A stretch of 64,000 bases of DNA from Polycyclovorans algicola TG408 (GTDB taxonomy: Bacteria > Pseudomonadota > Gammaproteobacteria > Nevskiales > Nevskiaceae), in contig NZ_JOMH01000001.1 in the NCBI RefSeq assembly GCF_000711245.1, forward strand, positions 862,830 through 926,829, in the 5' to 3' direction. Positions 54,374-62,617 of the stretch are shown in pieces. Both the position numbers and the translations under genes were made by a program. The notes below the pieces were generated by a model. That model was given only the letters and a program-made list of their open reading frames with translations, was not told the origin of the DNA and made no database searches. Each line of letters begins with the position of its first letter. Positions within the stretch are counted from its first letter, which is position 1.

Positions 54374-55230
54374 GATGACGGGCCTGTGGTGAGAAACCCC
54401 TCTTGGCGGAGCACGGCACGAATCGCCGCACGCAAGTCATCAGGGGCCTGAGCTTCTGGGTGACGGCGAAAGACGCTGGCCGCATCGCTGATGCGGAAGA
54501 AGGCATCGAATGCCTGCTCGGCCGCATCAGAGTCGGCGGAGTTCGCCGGCTTTACAGCGCGGTTACCGCGCTGATGGCGGGCTGCGGGCAGCTGTCTGTC
54601 ACATCGGCAGGCCGCGTCCGGATTCACCAGGCCACAGGATCGCCCCATGAATCCGTGCAGACGTGCGCGGGTGCGCGAAAGCCGCTGCCGGTAGGCGGCA
54701 GGGGTAATGCCGACCACCGCTGCTGCCTGCTTCGAAGGCAGATCAAAAACAGTGTCCAGCACGTAAACAAGGCGCTGTTCGCGATCCAGCGCCATCAGCA
54801 TCGACTGCGTGCAGGCCAGCCCAACCTGCCGCGCCTCCAACTGCTCCTCCGGTGTCAGTGCGCCCGGTTCGCCCGTCGTGAGCGCAACATGGTCAGCGAA
54901 CGCCAATCCTGCGTCCAACCGCTCCGCGATGGATTCCAGCGAGACTGCGGGAGATTCAACGATGCGGGTGCGCGCCGTCATTAAGTGATTGTGGGCGACG
55001 CGCCAAACCCAGGTGCTGAACGATGCGTCACCACGAAAACTCGCGAGATGCATGACCACCTTCAGCAGAATGTCCTGTGTCGCGTCCGCCGCGTCCTGGC
55101 GTTGCCCCAACACGCGCACGGCCAGATTGTGAATGCCCGGCTGAATGACCCCAAGCAACTGATCCAGCGCGGCAAGTTCGCCGCGTTGCGCGGCGTCAAG
55201 CAGCTTGGAATCCGGATCAGAAATCTTCAT
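54370..55230 (-). CDS. Sigma-70-family (ECF-like) factor with Cys-rich extension
   Basis: 286 residues. Region 2: DATQDILLKVVMHLASFRG and STWVWRVAHNHLMTAR. Region 4: DLPSKQAAAVVGITPAAYRQ. After region 4, about 75 extra residues start with GRSCGLVNPDAACRCDRQ, a cysteine-rich motif that could bind metal. No anti-sigma gene is next to it; the neighbours are an exported protein and an alpha/beta-hydrolase, both overlapping by 4 bases. The extension may act in place of an anti-sigma factor. Confidence 0.8.
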   Translation of the reverse strand: MKISDPDSKLLDAAQRGELAALDQLLGVIQPGIHNLAVRVLGQRQDAADATQDILLKVVMHLASFRGDASFSTWVWRVAHNHLMTARTRIVESPAVSLESIAERLDAGLAFADHVALTTGEPGALTPEEQLEARQVGLACTQSMLMALDREQRLVYVLDTVFDLPSKQAAAVVGITPAAYRQRLSRTRARLHGFMGRSCGLVNPDAACRCDRQLPAARHQRGNRAVKPANSADSDAAEQAFDAFFRISDAASVFRRHPEAQAPDDLRAAIRAVLRQEGFLTTGPSS

Positions 55231-55985
55231 TGCGCGGGCTCGCCCTCACCGTGACGAAATGTCGGATTCGACGGCCGAGTGCGGGGCAGAAGAATGGGGG
55301 TATCGAACCACTCGGCTTCGGCCTCCATGTCTGCAGTCATCAGCAACCTTGCGGCACCAGCATCCTGCCAGAGGCTCAAGACACCCATTCGTCCCTCGTG
55401 GTCCAGAACCCGATAGCGTCGAAGCAAGCCCGCTGCGTGTTGGTCGGCGGCGACGAGGCCTGCAAGCGCTTGCGGCGAAACATCGGCAAAAACACTGTCG
55501 GCTGGCAGCAGCAAGAGCGATGCCACGGCATTGCTTCGGGGGTCTGGCGGCATGCCGTCTGGCACGGTGTCAACCACCGAGATGACCTGAAACATGCGCA
55601 CCGTCGCATCAACGCCGCGCTCACGTCTGACGCGCTCAAACCAGTCGGGCGAGAACCAGGCGCTGGCCTCGCCGAGCGAGTCCCAGAGGTACAAACCGCC
55701 ATAGGCGCTGCCGTCACGGTTGATCGCGTAAGCCTTGAACGCCAGCCCGGGGATCGATGTGTACTGCGGAATCGTCTCGCGCATCTTGCGGGTGACCATG
55801 AAGCGCGGGACATAGCCGGGTTTGGGCACTTCGACCACCGCGAGCACGGCGGTGTCCGCAGTCGCGGAGTCAGCGCCCGCAGGCTGTGCAGCAGACGCCG
55901 CGCCCAAAAGCATCAGCGTGGTGGCCCAGGTGATATGGCGCCAGGTTGGGCGGCAAAGCCGGAGCGGCGCAGAGCGGATAAACAT
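55227..55985 (-). CDS. Exported YdhR/ABM-like protein
   Basis: 252 residues. The N-terminus has a signal-peptide-like segment (ATTLMLLGAASAAQPAGA), so it is probably periplasmic. The middle, IPGLAFKAYAINRDGSAYGG and LYLWDS, resembles the dimeric ferredoxin-like (ABM/YdhR) fold, and a second similar half (VLSLWQDAGAARLLM) may be a repeat of it. Function not known. First gene of the sigma-factor operon, so it may sense or provide the signal. Confidence 0.6.
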   Translation of the reverse strand: MFIRSAPLRLCRPTWRHITWATTLMLLGAASAAQPAGADSATADTAVLAVVEVPKPGYVPRFMVTRKMRETIPQYTSIPGLAFKAYAINRDGSAYGGLYLWDSLGEASAWFSPDWFERVRRERGVDATVRMFQVISVVDTVPDGMPPDPRSNAVASLLLLPADSVFADVSPQALAGLVAADQHAAGLLRRYRVLDHEGRMGVLSLWQDAGAARLLMTADMEAEAEWFDTPILLPRTRPSNPTFRHGEGEPAQ

Positions 55986-56114
55986 GATGTCGACCTTTGT
56001 GAAAGTGGGCCCGGCGGGCCCTCTTCTCTACTTAGACGCATCCGCGATCCATTTTGTGACACTGCGCCGCTGGTGGTGGTTAGTGCAGCGCGCCAAACGT
56101 GCCGCTGTGAGCGG

Positions 56115-56624
56115 TTATCGAGTGACCGTCGTCCTCAGCGCCACGGCCCGCGACCGCTCGACATCGCTGCCCAGCTGCACAAGCCCCCGAAGCCCGGCGA
56201 ACAGCGCCTCCCACGGGCCCTGTCCCAGGCGCGCGTGGAGGTCGTTCTGCGCCTCAATCCAGCGGGGAATCGCGCGCTGCAAGGACTCGAAACCGGTGTC
56301 GGTCAGCCGCACCATCCGCGTTCTGCGGTCATCAGCGCTGACAATGCTGAGATGCCCGCTGCGCGCCAATAGCTGAACGTTTCGCGCCAGCGTGGTGCGG
56401 TCGGTTTCCAGCTGTTGGGCCAGTTTCGACATGCTGATCTCGCCAAAGTAATAGAGGCGGATCAGCAGGGAGAGCTGGGCAATGCCGATGTCCGCGTCGC
56501 CGAGGTGCTGCGTGTAGAGCTTGGTTACTGCGCGGTTTGCGGAGCGCAACTGCTCGGCAAAGCACACGTGGCGGTGGGCTCGAACTTCTTCCAGATACGG
56601 CAGGTGGTAGCGCTTGGCGTTCAT
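56115..56624 (-). CDS. MarR-family regulator, divergent from the molybdo-enzyme gene
   Basis: 169 residues. Winged helix with GIAQLSLLIRLYYFGEISM, SKLAQQLETDRTTLARNVQL and the wing SADDRRTRMVRL. It diverges from a molybdopterin oxidoreductase gene 101 bp away; a perfect 14-bp palindrome lies 4 bases upstream of its own start and is the likely operator, allowing control of both genes. Confidence 0.85.
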   Translation of the reverse strand: MNAKRYHLPYLEEVRAHRHVCFAEQLRSANRAVTKLYTQHLGDADIGIAQLSLLIRLYYFGEISMSKLAQQLETDRTTLARNVQLLARSGHLSIVSADDRRTRMVRLTDTGFESLQRAIPRWIEAQNDLHARLGQGPWEALFAGLRGLVQLGSDVERSRAVALRTTVTR

Positions 56625-56627
56625 ATG

Positions 56628-56641
56628 CGTGTATATACACG
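56628..56641. promoter_or_regulatory. Perfect 14-bp palindrome, MarR-type operator
   Basis: CGTGTATATACACG equals its own reverse complement. It lies between the divergent MarR gene (start 56624) and the molybdo-enzyme gene (start 56726), where MarR proteins normally bind palindromes of this size. Confidence 0.7.
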
Positions 56642-56725
56642 TTCAGAACATCAAGTGCCATCTGACCCGCGACGTTTCCCCGCGCGTCAGATCGCATCAG
56701 GTTTACTCAATTGAGGAGCACATCA

Positions 56726-58972
56726 GTGCCCGGAGTCCCTTCTGTTGGTCCCAGCGCGGCGGGCAGCCGCAGCATTCCGCGACCGCATCAGCGGCCGGGC
56801 ATCGAAACCCGCAAGGCCTTGTGCGCAAGCTGCGACATCGCCTGCAGCGTGGTCACCGAAATCCAGAAGGGCCGCGTGACGCGGGTGCGCTCGTCGGACA
56901 ACCCGCTGTTCAAGGACAACATCTGCATCAAGGGCATCGTTGCGCCGAAGAATTTCGCCAACCCGGATCGTGTGCTTTACCCGCAAAAGCGCGTCGGTGA
57001 GCGGGGCTCCGGACAGTGGCAGCGGGTGAGCTGGGATGAGGCCATGGAGGACATCGGCCTGCGCCTGAAAAAGATCATTGCCGAGCATGGCCCCGAGGCC
57101 TGGGCAGTCTCGACCAGTCAGTGGAACACCGGCACCGATCACGGGCTGGGGCGCCGCATCATGAATCACGTGGGCTCGCCAAACTGGATCAGCGGTGTGG
57201 CGCTGTGCGCGGGCAACACGGCTGCGATCAATCGTCTGACCTACGGCTGGTACCCCTGGCCGGACTACGACAACACCAACCTCATCGTGCTGTTCGGCCA
57301 CAATCCGGGCAAGAACTCCTGGGTGCCGATCTACAACCAGATTCAGCGCGTCAAGGCGCGCGGCGGCACGCTGATCGTGCTCGATCCGCGCAAGAGCGAA
57401 TGCGCCGAGATGGCCGATTTGTGGTTGCCGATCAAGGCCGGTACCGATGCGGCGATGGCCTTCGGCTGGCTGAAAGTAATCCTCGACGAAGGCCTCTACG
57501 ACAAGGCTTTCGTCGAGCGCTGGACCGTGGGCTTCGAAGCTCTCAAAAAGCGTGCCGACGAATTCCCGCTGGAGCGTGTGTCCAAAATCACCGGCTGCGA
57601 CGCGGCGACGATCGCCAAGGCGGCGCGCATGTACGCGACCATGGGGCCGTCGGTGATTCCGTGGACGCCGATCACCGACCAGCAGCGCAACAGCACCTCG
57701 GCCATTCGCCTGCAAAGCATCCTGCGCGCGGTCTGCGGCTACCTCGACGTGCCTGGCGGCGAAGCGCTGATGGGCTTTCATCCGCAGATCATTTCGGAGT
57801 CCGAGATCGAGATGCACCACGTGCTGCCGGAAAGCCAGAAGGCCAAGCAACTCGGTTCCGACAAACACCCCGCCTTCACCTACCGAGGGCAGGCCGCCCT
57901 GCGCGAACCCTGCAAGCGTGTCTGGGGCCATGAATATGCCAACCAGGTGACCGGCTGCTTCATGGCCAACCCGTCCGCCGTGTTCCGCGCCATGGCCGGT
58001 GAAGGACCGTACCCGGTGAAGGCGCTGTTCTCGTTCGGCAACAACACCTTGATGGGCTTCGCCAACATGCCACTGATCCTCAAGGCGATGCTCAATCAAG
58101 ACCTGATCGTGGTGCAGGAACACGTGATGACGCCGACCGCCCAGCTCGCCGACTACGTGCTGCCCGGCGATTCCTGGCTGGAACGGCCGTGGATGTTCGA
58201 CGGCTACGGCTGGCTGTCGATCTACAAGCCCTCGCAGCAATCGATGGCGCCGCCGGGCGAGTGCAAGAGCACTTTCGAACTCTGGAAGCTGACCGCGAAC
58301 GCGCTCGGCATGCCCGAGGTCGTGCCCTGGGCAACACTGGAAGATTTCTACGACTACCGCATCGCCAAGCTCGGCATCGGCTTCGAGGAGTTCTCCAGCA
58401 CCTACGAGGTGCACGCCGACACGCTCGAATTCCGCAAGTACGAAAAGACCGGCTTCGCCACGCCCAGCGGCAAGGTCGAGTTGTACGCCTCCATCCTCGA
58501 AGACCTGGGTTTTGATCCGCTGCCGTACTTCCGCGACGAGCCGCCAGCAGACCCCGACTTCCCGCTGGCCATGTTTACCGGCGTGCGCGAGGGCGAGTAT
58601 TTCCAGACCGGCGGCCGCCACATCCCCGAGATGCGCGCGCGCAAGCCGGAGCCGGTGCTGTTCCTCAGCCCCGGCACGGCGCAGCAGCTTGGGCTCAGCG
58701 AACACGAATGGGTGGAGGTGGAAACCCGCACCGGCAAGATCGAGATCATGGTCGGTATCCGTAGCAACATGCCCGACGGACTGGTGCGCATTCCCCACGG
58801 CTGGTGGAAGCCGGAGACCGAGCAGGGCCTCGGCAAGCTGTCCGGCGCGCTGCGTTACGCCGACGCAATGTTGTGTCCGGACGACGACGATTTCATCGAC
58901 CTTGAACAAGGCATTCCGCACTTGAAGGGGCTGCCCTGCCGCATCAACAAACTGAGCGGTGCGCCGCGATGA
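56726..58972 (+). CDS. Molybdopterin oxidoreductase, DMSO-reductase superfamily
   Basis: 748 residues, cytoplasmic by sequence (no Tat signal). An N-terminal [4Fe-4S] site CASCDIACS plus NICIKG, then the molybdopterin domains: GHNPGKNSW, LDPRKSECAEMADLWLPI and a C-terminal dinucleotide-binding part (MARKPEPVLF-like region, GWWKPETEQGLGKLSG). The GTG start has GAGGAG seven bases upstream; a TTG 15 bases earlier is less likely. Close functional relatives cannot be fixed by eye: formate-dehydrogenase-like, acetylene-hydratase-like or hydroxylase types are all possible. It overlaps a 68-codon gene by 4 bases. Confidence 0.85.
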   Translation: MPGVPSVGPSAAGSRSIPRPHQRPGIETRKALCASCDIACSVVTEIQKGRVTRVRSSDNPLFKDNICIKGIVAPKNFANPDRVLYPQKRVGERGSGQWQRVSWDEAMEDIGLRLKKIIAEHGPEAWAVSTSQWNTGTDHGLGRRIMNHVGSPNWISGVALCAGNTAAINRLTYGWYPWPDYDNTNLIVLFGHNPGKNSWVPIYNQIQRVKARGGTLIVLDPRKSECAEMADLWLPIKAGTDAAMAFGWLKVILDEGLYDKAFVERWTVGFEALKKRADEFPLERVSKITGCDAATIAKAARMYATMGPSVIPWTPITDQQRNSTSAIRLQSILRAVCGYLDVPGGEALMGFHPQIISESEIEMHHVLPESQKAKQLGSDKHPAFTYRGQAALREPCKRVWGHEYANQVTGCFMANPSAVFRAMAGEGPYPVKALFSFGNNTLMGFANMPLILKAMLNQDLIVVQEHVMTPTAQLADYVLPGDSWLERPWMFDGYGWLSIYKPSQQSMAPPGECKSTFELWKLTANALGMPEVVPWATLEDFYDYRIAKLGIGFEEFSSTYEVHADTLEFRKYEKTGFATPSGKVELYASILEDLGFDPLPYFRDEPPADPDFPLAMFTGVREGEYFQTGGRHIPEMRARKPEPVLFLSPGTAQQLGLSEHEWVEVETRTGKIEIMVGIRSNMPDGLVRIPHGWWKPETEQGLGKLSGALRYADAMLCPDDDDFIDLEQGIPHLKGLPCRINKLSGAPR

Positions 58973-59175
58973 AGCCCTACGTTGTCCGCGTCGCCCTCGC
59001 CAAGGTCGGGTTCGCGCTGGCCAAGAAAGCCTCGCGCAACCAGACCTGGTTTGATCGCATCGCCCGCCGCGTCCTGGAGCGCGTGCTGAAGTTCAACTTC
59101 GACCTTGACGAGATGGTGTTGCTCGACCAGGGCTACGACCCCGACGAGCTGGAGCGTTACCAGAACCGACGCTGA
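58969..59175 (+). CDS. Small protein paired with the molybdo-enzyme
   Basis: 68 residues. The first half is basic and amphipathic (VRVALAKVGFALAKKASR), the second half acidic (NFDLDEMVLLDQGYDPDELE). No known family. The ATG overlaps the stop of the molybdo-enzyme gene (ATGA), so the two products are made together; an accessory or assembly role is plausible. Confidence 0.7.
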   Translation: MKPYVVRVALAKVGFALAKKASRNQTWFDRIARRVLERVLKFNFDLDEMVLLDQGYDPDELERYQNRR

Positions 59176-59371
59176 GGCCGTGGCGGACTGGAGGCTTCTC
59201 TACCGGGCATCGAAAACCGCGCTGATGCGCCCGACAGCATGAAACGCAGAATTCCAGGTCCCGTGTTGGCCAACAAGCCGGTGAGTGGGGCGACGCGCCG
59301 GCCCCAGCCTGTCGCTCAGTCGTCGGGACTGGCGCCACAAACGGAGCCGGTGCGCCTGCTTGGAATCAGTG

Positions 59372-59437
59372 GTAGGCATCCGGTGCCTATGATTTGCGCA
59401 TAGGGGGAAGCACATGAGCACCCAACGGTTTAGCCCG
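59372..59437. mobile_element. IS3 left-end fragment fused upstream of an SDR gene
   Basis: 66 bp that match the IS3 element at 2423-2488 at 60 of 66 positions by hand alignment. It includes the IS ribosome-binding site and the first codons of orfA (MSTQRFSP). The terminal repeat is not recognisable, and no other IS sequence follows: the match ends 16 bases before the SDR start. Remnant of an excised or recombined element. Confidence 0.85.
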
Positions 59438-59452
59438 CAAGGAGAGATGGGA

Positions 59453-60196
59453 ATGAATCAAGCAACAGTGATCGTGTTTGGAGTGGGAACGGCGCGTGGC
59501 GTCGGTGGCGCGGTGTGCAAACGCTTTGCACGCGAGGGCTACCACGTGTTCGTGGCCGGACGAACGGCCTCCAAGATCCAGCAAGTTGTCGACGACATCA
59601 TGGCAACCGGCATCGGCAGCGCCGAGACCCTGCCGACCGATGTGACCGATGAAGCACAAGTCATTGCCGCATTTGATCGCGCGATGAACCCTGGGCCGGG
59701 TCGCGAGCCCGCCGATATCGTCGTGTCCAACGCGGGCAACAACGCAGTCATCGATTTCACCAAACTATCAGCCGCTCAGTTCGAGGATTTCTGGCGCGTG
59801 GGCTGCTACTCGGGCTTCTTGATTGGCCGTGAAGCGGCGCGGCGTTTGGTGCCACTGGGCCGCGGCACCGTGATCTTCACCGGCGCCTCGGGCAGCCTGC
59901 GCGGCAAGCCGGGCTTTGCCCAATTCGCCGCCGCCAAAGCGGGGCTGCGCATGATCTCGCAAAGCATGGCCCGCGAATATGGCCCCAAGGGTCTGCATGT
60001 GGCGCACGTCGTCATCGACGGCGGCATTCTCGGCGAGCGGCTGGAAAGTGCGTTCCCGCAGATGGTCCAGCGCCTCGGGTCTGAGGGCCTGCTCGATTAC
60101 GACGCCATTGCCGAGAACTACTGGATGCTGCATCGGCAGCCCAAATCCGCATGGACTCAGGAGCTTGATCTGCGGACCTTCAAAGAGAGCTGGTGA
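59453..60196 (+). CDS. Atypical SDR with Phe in place of the catalytic Tyr
   Basis: 247 residues. Glycine motif GVGTARGVGGAVCKRFAREG, VSNAGNN, VIFTGASGSLRGKPGF. The catalytic Tyr-x3-Lys reads FAAAK, that is Phe followed by the conserved Lys. This matches the SDR subgroup (cd05373 as I recall it) in which the active-site Tyr is replaced by Phe. The start at 59453 has AAGGAGAG upstream; an in-frame start at 59414 would add IS3 codons. Catalysis is uncertain. Confidence 0.8.
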   Translation: MNQATVIVFGVGTARGVGGAVCKRFAREGYHVFVAGRTASKIQQVVDDIMATGIGSAETLPTDVTDEAQVIAAFDRAMNPGPGREPADIVVSNAGNNAVIDFTKLSAAQFEDFWRVGCYSGFLIGREAARRLVPLGRGTVIFTGASGSLRGKPGFAQFAAAKAGLRMISQSMAREYGPKGLHVAHVVIDGGILGERLESAFPQMVQRLGSEGLLDYDAIAENYWMLHRQPKSAWTQELDLRTFKESW

Positions 60197-60319
60197 TGGC
60201 TTCGCTGATGTTGCGCGCTGGAACGTGATCAGAATCACCCATCAACGTATTGCTCGCCCAGCAAGATGGCGCCACCGGCCACGCTGGAAGTGCGTCGATG
60301 CATTGTAGAAAACGACATT

Positions 60320-60396
60320 TGGTGCGCCCGACAGGATTCGAACCTGTGACCCTTGGTTTCGGAAACCAATACTCTATCCAGCTGAGCTACGGGCGC
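60320..60396 (-). tRNA. tRNA-Arg (CCG)
   Basis: The reverse strand reads GCGCCCGTAGCTCAGCTGGA at the 5' end, an acceptor stem closing with CGGGCGC, the T arm GGTTCGAATCC, and anticodon loop TTCCGAA between TTGGT and ACCAA, giving anticodon CCG. The 3' CCA is encoded (60320-60322). 77 nt. No integrase or attachment-site repeat is seen beside it. Confidence 0.95.
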
Positions 60397-60426
60397 ATTG
60401 CGTCTGACCGGCGCGGATTGTAACCC

Positions 60427-60462
60427 AAGCCCCGCCCGCCGAATCGTCGGAAGGCGGGGCTT
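60427..60462 (-). terminator. GC-rich hairpin after the quinone oxidoreductase gene
   Basis: AAGCCCCGCC (60427-60436) and its exact complement GGCGGGGCTT (60453-60462) with a 16-base loop. It starts 6 bases after the stop of the minus-strand gene. No long T-run follows, so termination strength is uncertain. Confidence 0.7.
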
Positions 60463-60468
60463 GCGTCT

Positions 60469-61455
60469 TTACACCGTGACGACGATTTTGCCGAACTGCT
60501 GGTTCGATTCGAGGTAGGTGTGGGCCTCGACGATCTGGTCCAGTGAGAAGGTTTTGGCGACCACCGGTTTGAGCGCGCCCTTGCTCAGCCCCTCGGCGAC
60601 AAATTTCTTGCCGGCCGCGAAGCGCACCGGGTCGGCGTTGATCTCGAAGAGGGTGTAGCCGCGGAAGCTCAGTGCCCGGTTGAGTGCGGCGATCAGCGGC
60701 AGCGGCGTGACCTGCGGCTCCAGCGCGCCGTAGAGGAAGATGATGCCACCGGCGGCGGTGGCGTTGGCCAGCTTTTCCACCATGGGGCCGCCCACCGGGT
60801 CGAACACTACGCGGGCGCCCTTGCCGTCGGTGATGCGCATGACTTCGGCAACAAGGTCCTGGTCACCGGTGATGACGTGCTTGGCACCGGCCGCCTTGAT
60901 CGCCTCGACCTTGCCCTTGCCACGGGTGGTGGCGATGGGCGTGGCGCCCACGTAGTTGGCAATCTGGATGGCGGCGATGCCGACGCTGCTGGATGCCGCC
61001 GGGATGATGACGAAGTCACCCTTGCTGAGTTTGGCGATGTCGATCAGCGCGCCGTAGGCGGTGAGGTACTGCATCCAGATCGACGCGCTCTGCACTGCGT
61101 CAAGACCGGCGGGACGCGGTGTGCAGGCATATGCCGGGACGATGGCCTGGTCGGCGTAGACGCTGTAAGCGTTCATCGAAAAGGCCGGAATCACGCAGAT
61201 GGCGTCGCCCACTTTGAAGCCGCTAACCTCTGGTCCGACGGCCTCAACAATTGCCGACGCTTCGTAGCCGATGCCCGACGGCAGGTTGGGCGCCTCCAGG
61301 TACATACCGGCGCGGAACATCGCTTCGGCGCGGTTCAGGCCAATGGCCTCGACCCTGACCTGCAACTCGCCGGCGCCGGGCGCACCGACCTCGCGCTGCT
61401 CGATCTTCATCACTTCGGGGCCACCGGTCTGGTGGAATTTAACGATACGGCTCAT
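60469..61455 (-). CDS. Zinc-independent quinone-oxidoreductase-like enzyme
   Basis: Medium-chain dehydrogenase/reductase of the quinone oxidoreductase type, 328 residues, no zinc-ligand cysteines. Family marks: GLNRAEAMFRAGMYLE, IIPAASSSVGIAAIQIANYV for NADPH binding, VVFDPVGGPMVEKLA. Probably reduces quinones or enones. The start has AGGAG upstream; the long open frame reaching 61980 is not real. It follows nemA at 26 bp and is likely regulated with it. Confidence 0.9.
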   Translation of the reverse strand: MSRIVKFHQTGGPEVMKIEQREVGAPGAGELQVRVEAIGLNRAEAMFRAGMYLEAPNLPSGIGYEASAIVEAVGPEVSGFKVGDAICVIPAFSMNAYSVYADQAIVPAYACTPRPAGLDAVQSASIWMQYLTAYGALIDIAKLSKGDFVIIPAASSSVGIAAIQIANYVGATPIATTRGKGKVEAIKAAGAKHVITGDQDLVAEVMRITDGKGARVVFDPVGGPMVEKLANATAAGGIIFLYGALEPQVTPLPLIAALNRALSFRGYTLFEINADPVRFAAGKKFVAEGLSKGALKPVVAKTFSLDQIVEAHTYLESNQQFGKIVVTV

Positions 61456-61481
61456 GGACAAACTCCTCTTGTGGTTGTGGG

Positions 61482-62576
61482 TTACGCAGCGGACAGCGCG
61501 GGGTAATCGGTGTAGCCCCTGGCGTCGCCGCCATAAAACGTGTCGACGTCTGGCGTGTTGAGTGGCGCGTCTTGGGCCAGACGTTCGGGTAGATCCGGAT
61601 TGGCGATGAACAGGCGGCCAAACGACACCAGATCGGCCTCGCCATTTCGCAGCGCGGCGTCTGCCTTGTGGCCGTCGTATTCGGCGTTGACCATCAGCGC
61701 GCCGCTGAAGCGAGACCGGAAGTGTTTGGCCGGCAGCGGGCTGCCGCCGTGACGCAGGTCGGAATCGGACGGGTCCATCAGGTGCAGATACGCCAGCCCG
61801 TAGCCGCTCAGCCGGTCGATGAAGGTGCCGAAGGTGGCGTCGGGGTCGCTGTCGTGCATGTCGTTGAAGGTGCCGCTGGGCGACAGGCGAATGCCGACAC
61901 GGTCGGCGCCCCACACCGAGATCACCGCTTCGAGCACGGCGGTGGGCAAACGCATGCGGTTTTCCAGCGAGCCGCCCCATTCGTCGCTGCGGTGGTTGCT
62001 GCCGTCGCGCAGAAACTGATCGAGCAGGTAGCCGTTGGCGTTGTGGACCTCCACGCCGTCAAAGCCGGCGCGCTTGGCGTTCTCGGCCGCGCGGCGGTAC
62101 TGCTCGATGATGCCGGGGATCTCGTGCGCTTCCAGCGCCCGGGGCGTGACAAAGTCTTGCGGGCCGTCGTAGGTCAGCGCCTTGCCGGCTGGTTTGATGG
62201 CACTGGGCGCTACCGGAAGTTGGCCGTCCGGTTGCAGGCTGGGGTGCGAGATGCGCCCCACGTGCCACAACTGCAACACGATGCGCCCGCCGGCGGCGTG
62301 CACGGCGTCGGTCACGGTTTTCCAGCCGGCGACCTGCGCCTTGCTGTGGATGCCCGGGGTGCTGGGATACCCCACGCCCTCGGGGCAGATTTGCGTGGCC
62401 TCGGAAATGATCAGCCCGGCACTGGCACGCTGCCGGTAGTACTCCACGTTCAGCGCCTGCGGCACGTTGTCCGGGCCGGCGCGGTTGCGGGTGAGCGGCG
62501 CCATCACGACGCGGTTGGGCAGGTTGAGCGCGCCCATCTTCAGGGGCTGAAACAACGGTGAATCAGTGGCGGTCAT
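61482..62576 (-). CDS. nemA: Alkene reductase of the old yellow enzyme family (NemA)
   Basis: FMN-dependent ene-reductase, 364 residues. FQPLKMGALNLPNRVVMAPL at the start, HVGRISHP, and the substrate His-Asn pair in VEVHNANGYLLDQFLRDGSN, as in NemA/PETN reductase. Reduces activated C=C bonds, nitro compounds or quinones. Middle gene of a TetR-nemA-quinone oxidoreductase group, an arrangement like E. coli nemR-nemA. Confidence 0.9.
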   Translation of the reverse strand: MTATDSPLFQPLKMGALNLPNRVVMAPLTRNRAGPDNVPQALNVEYYRQRASAGLIISEATQICPEGVGYPSTPGIHSKAQVAGWKTVTDAVHAAGGRIVLQLWHVGRISHPSLQPDGQLPVAPSAIKPAGKALTYDGPQDFVTPRALEAHEIPGIIEQYRRAAENAKRAGFDGVEVHNANGYLLDQFLRDGSNHRSDEWGGSLENRMRLPTAVLEAVISVWGADRVGIRLSPSGTFNDMHDSDPDATFGTFIDRLSGYGLAYLHLMDPSDSDLRHGGSPLPAKHFRSRFSGALMVNAEYDGHKADAALRNGEADLVSFGRLFIANPDLPERLAQDAPLNTPDVDTFYGGDARGYTDYPALSAA

Positions 62577-62617
62577 GCGGGTTCCAATGAATGTGAAATG
62601 GATGTGCTGGCGATGGC

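Noticed and set aside
56723-58921. 732-codon open frame antisense to the molybdo-enzyme gene
   Set aside because: No family features; typical shadow frame in GC-rich DNA, while the plus strand is clearly coding.
60320-60396. tRNA-Arg as integration site of a genomic island
   Set aside because: No integrase gene and no repeated tRNA 3' end was found in the window.
61456-61980. Longer N-terminus for the quinone oxidoreductase
   Set aside because: It would overlap nemA in antisense-like composition and lacks family similarity; ATG at 61455 has a ribosome-binding site.
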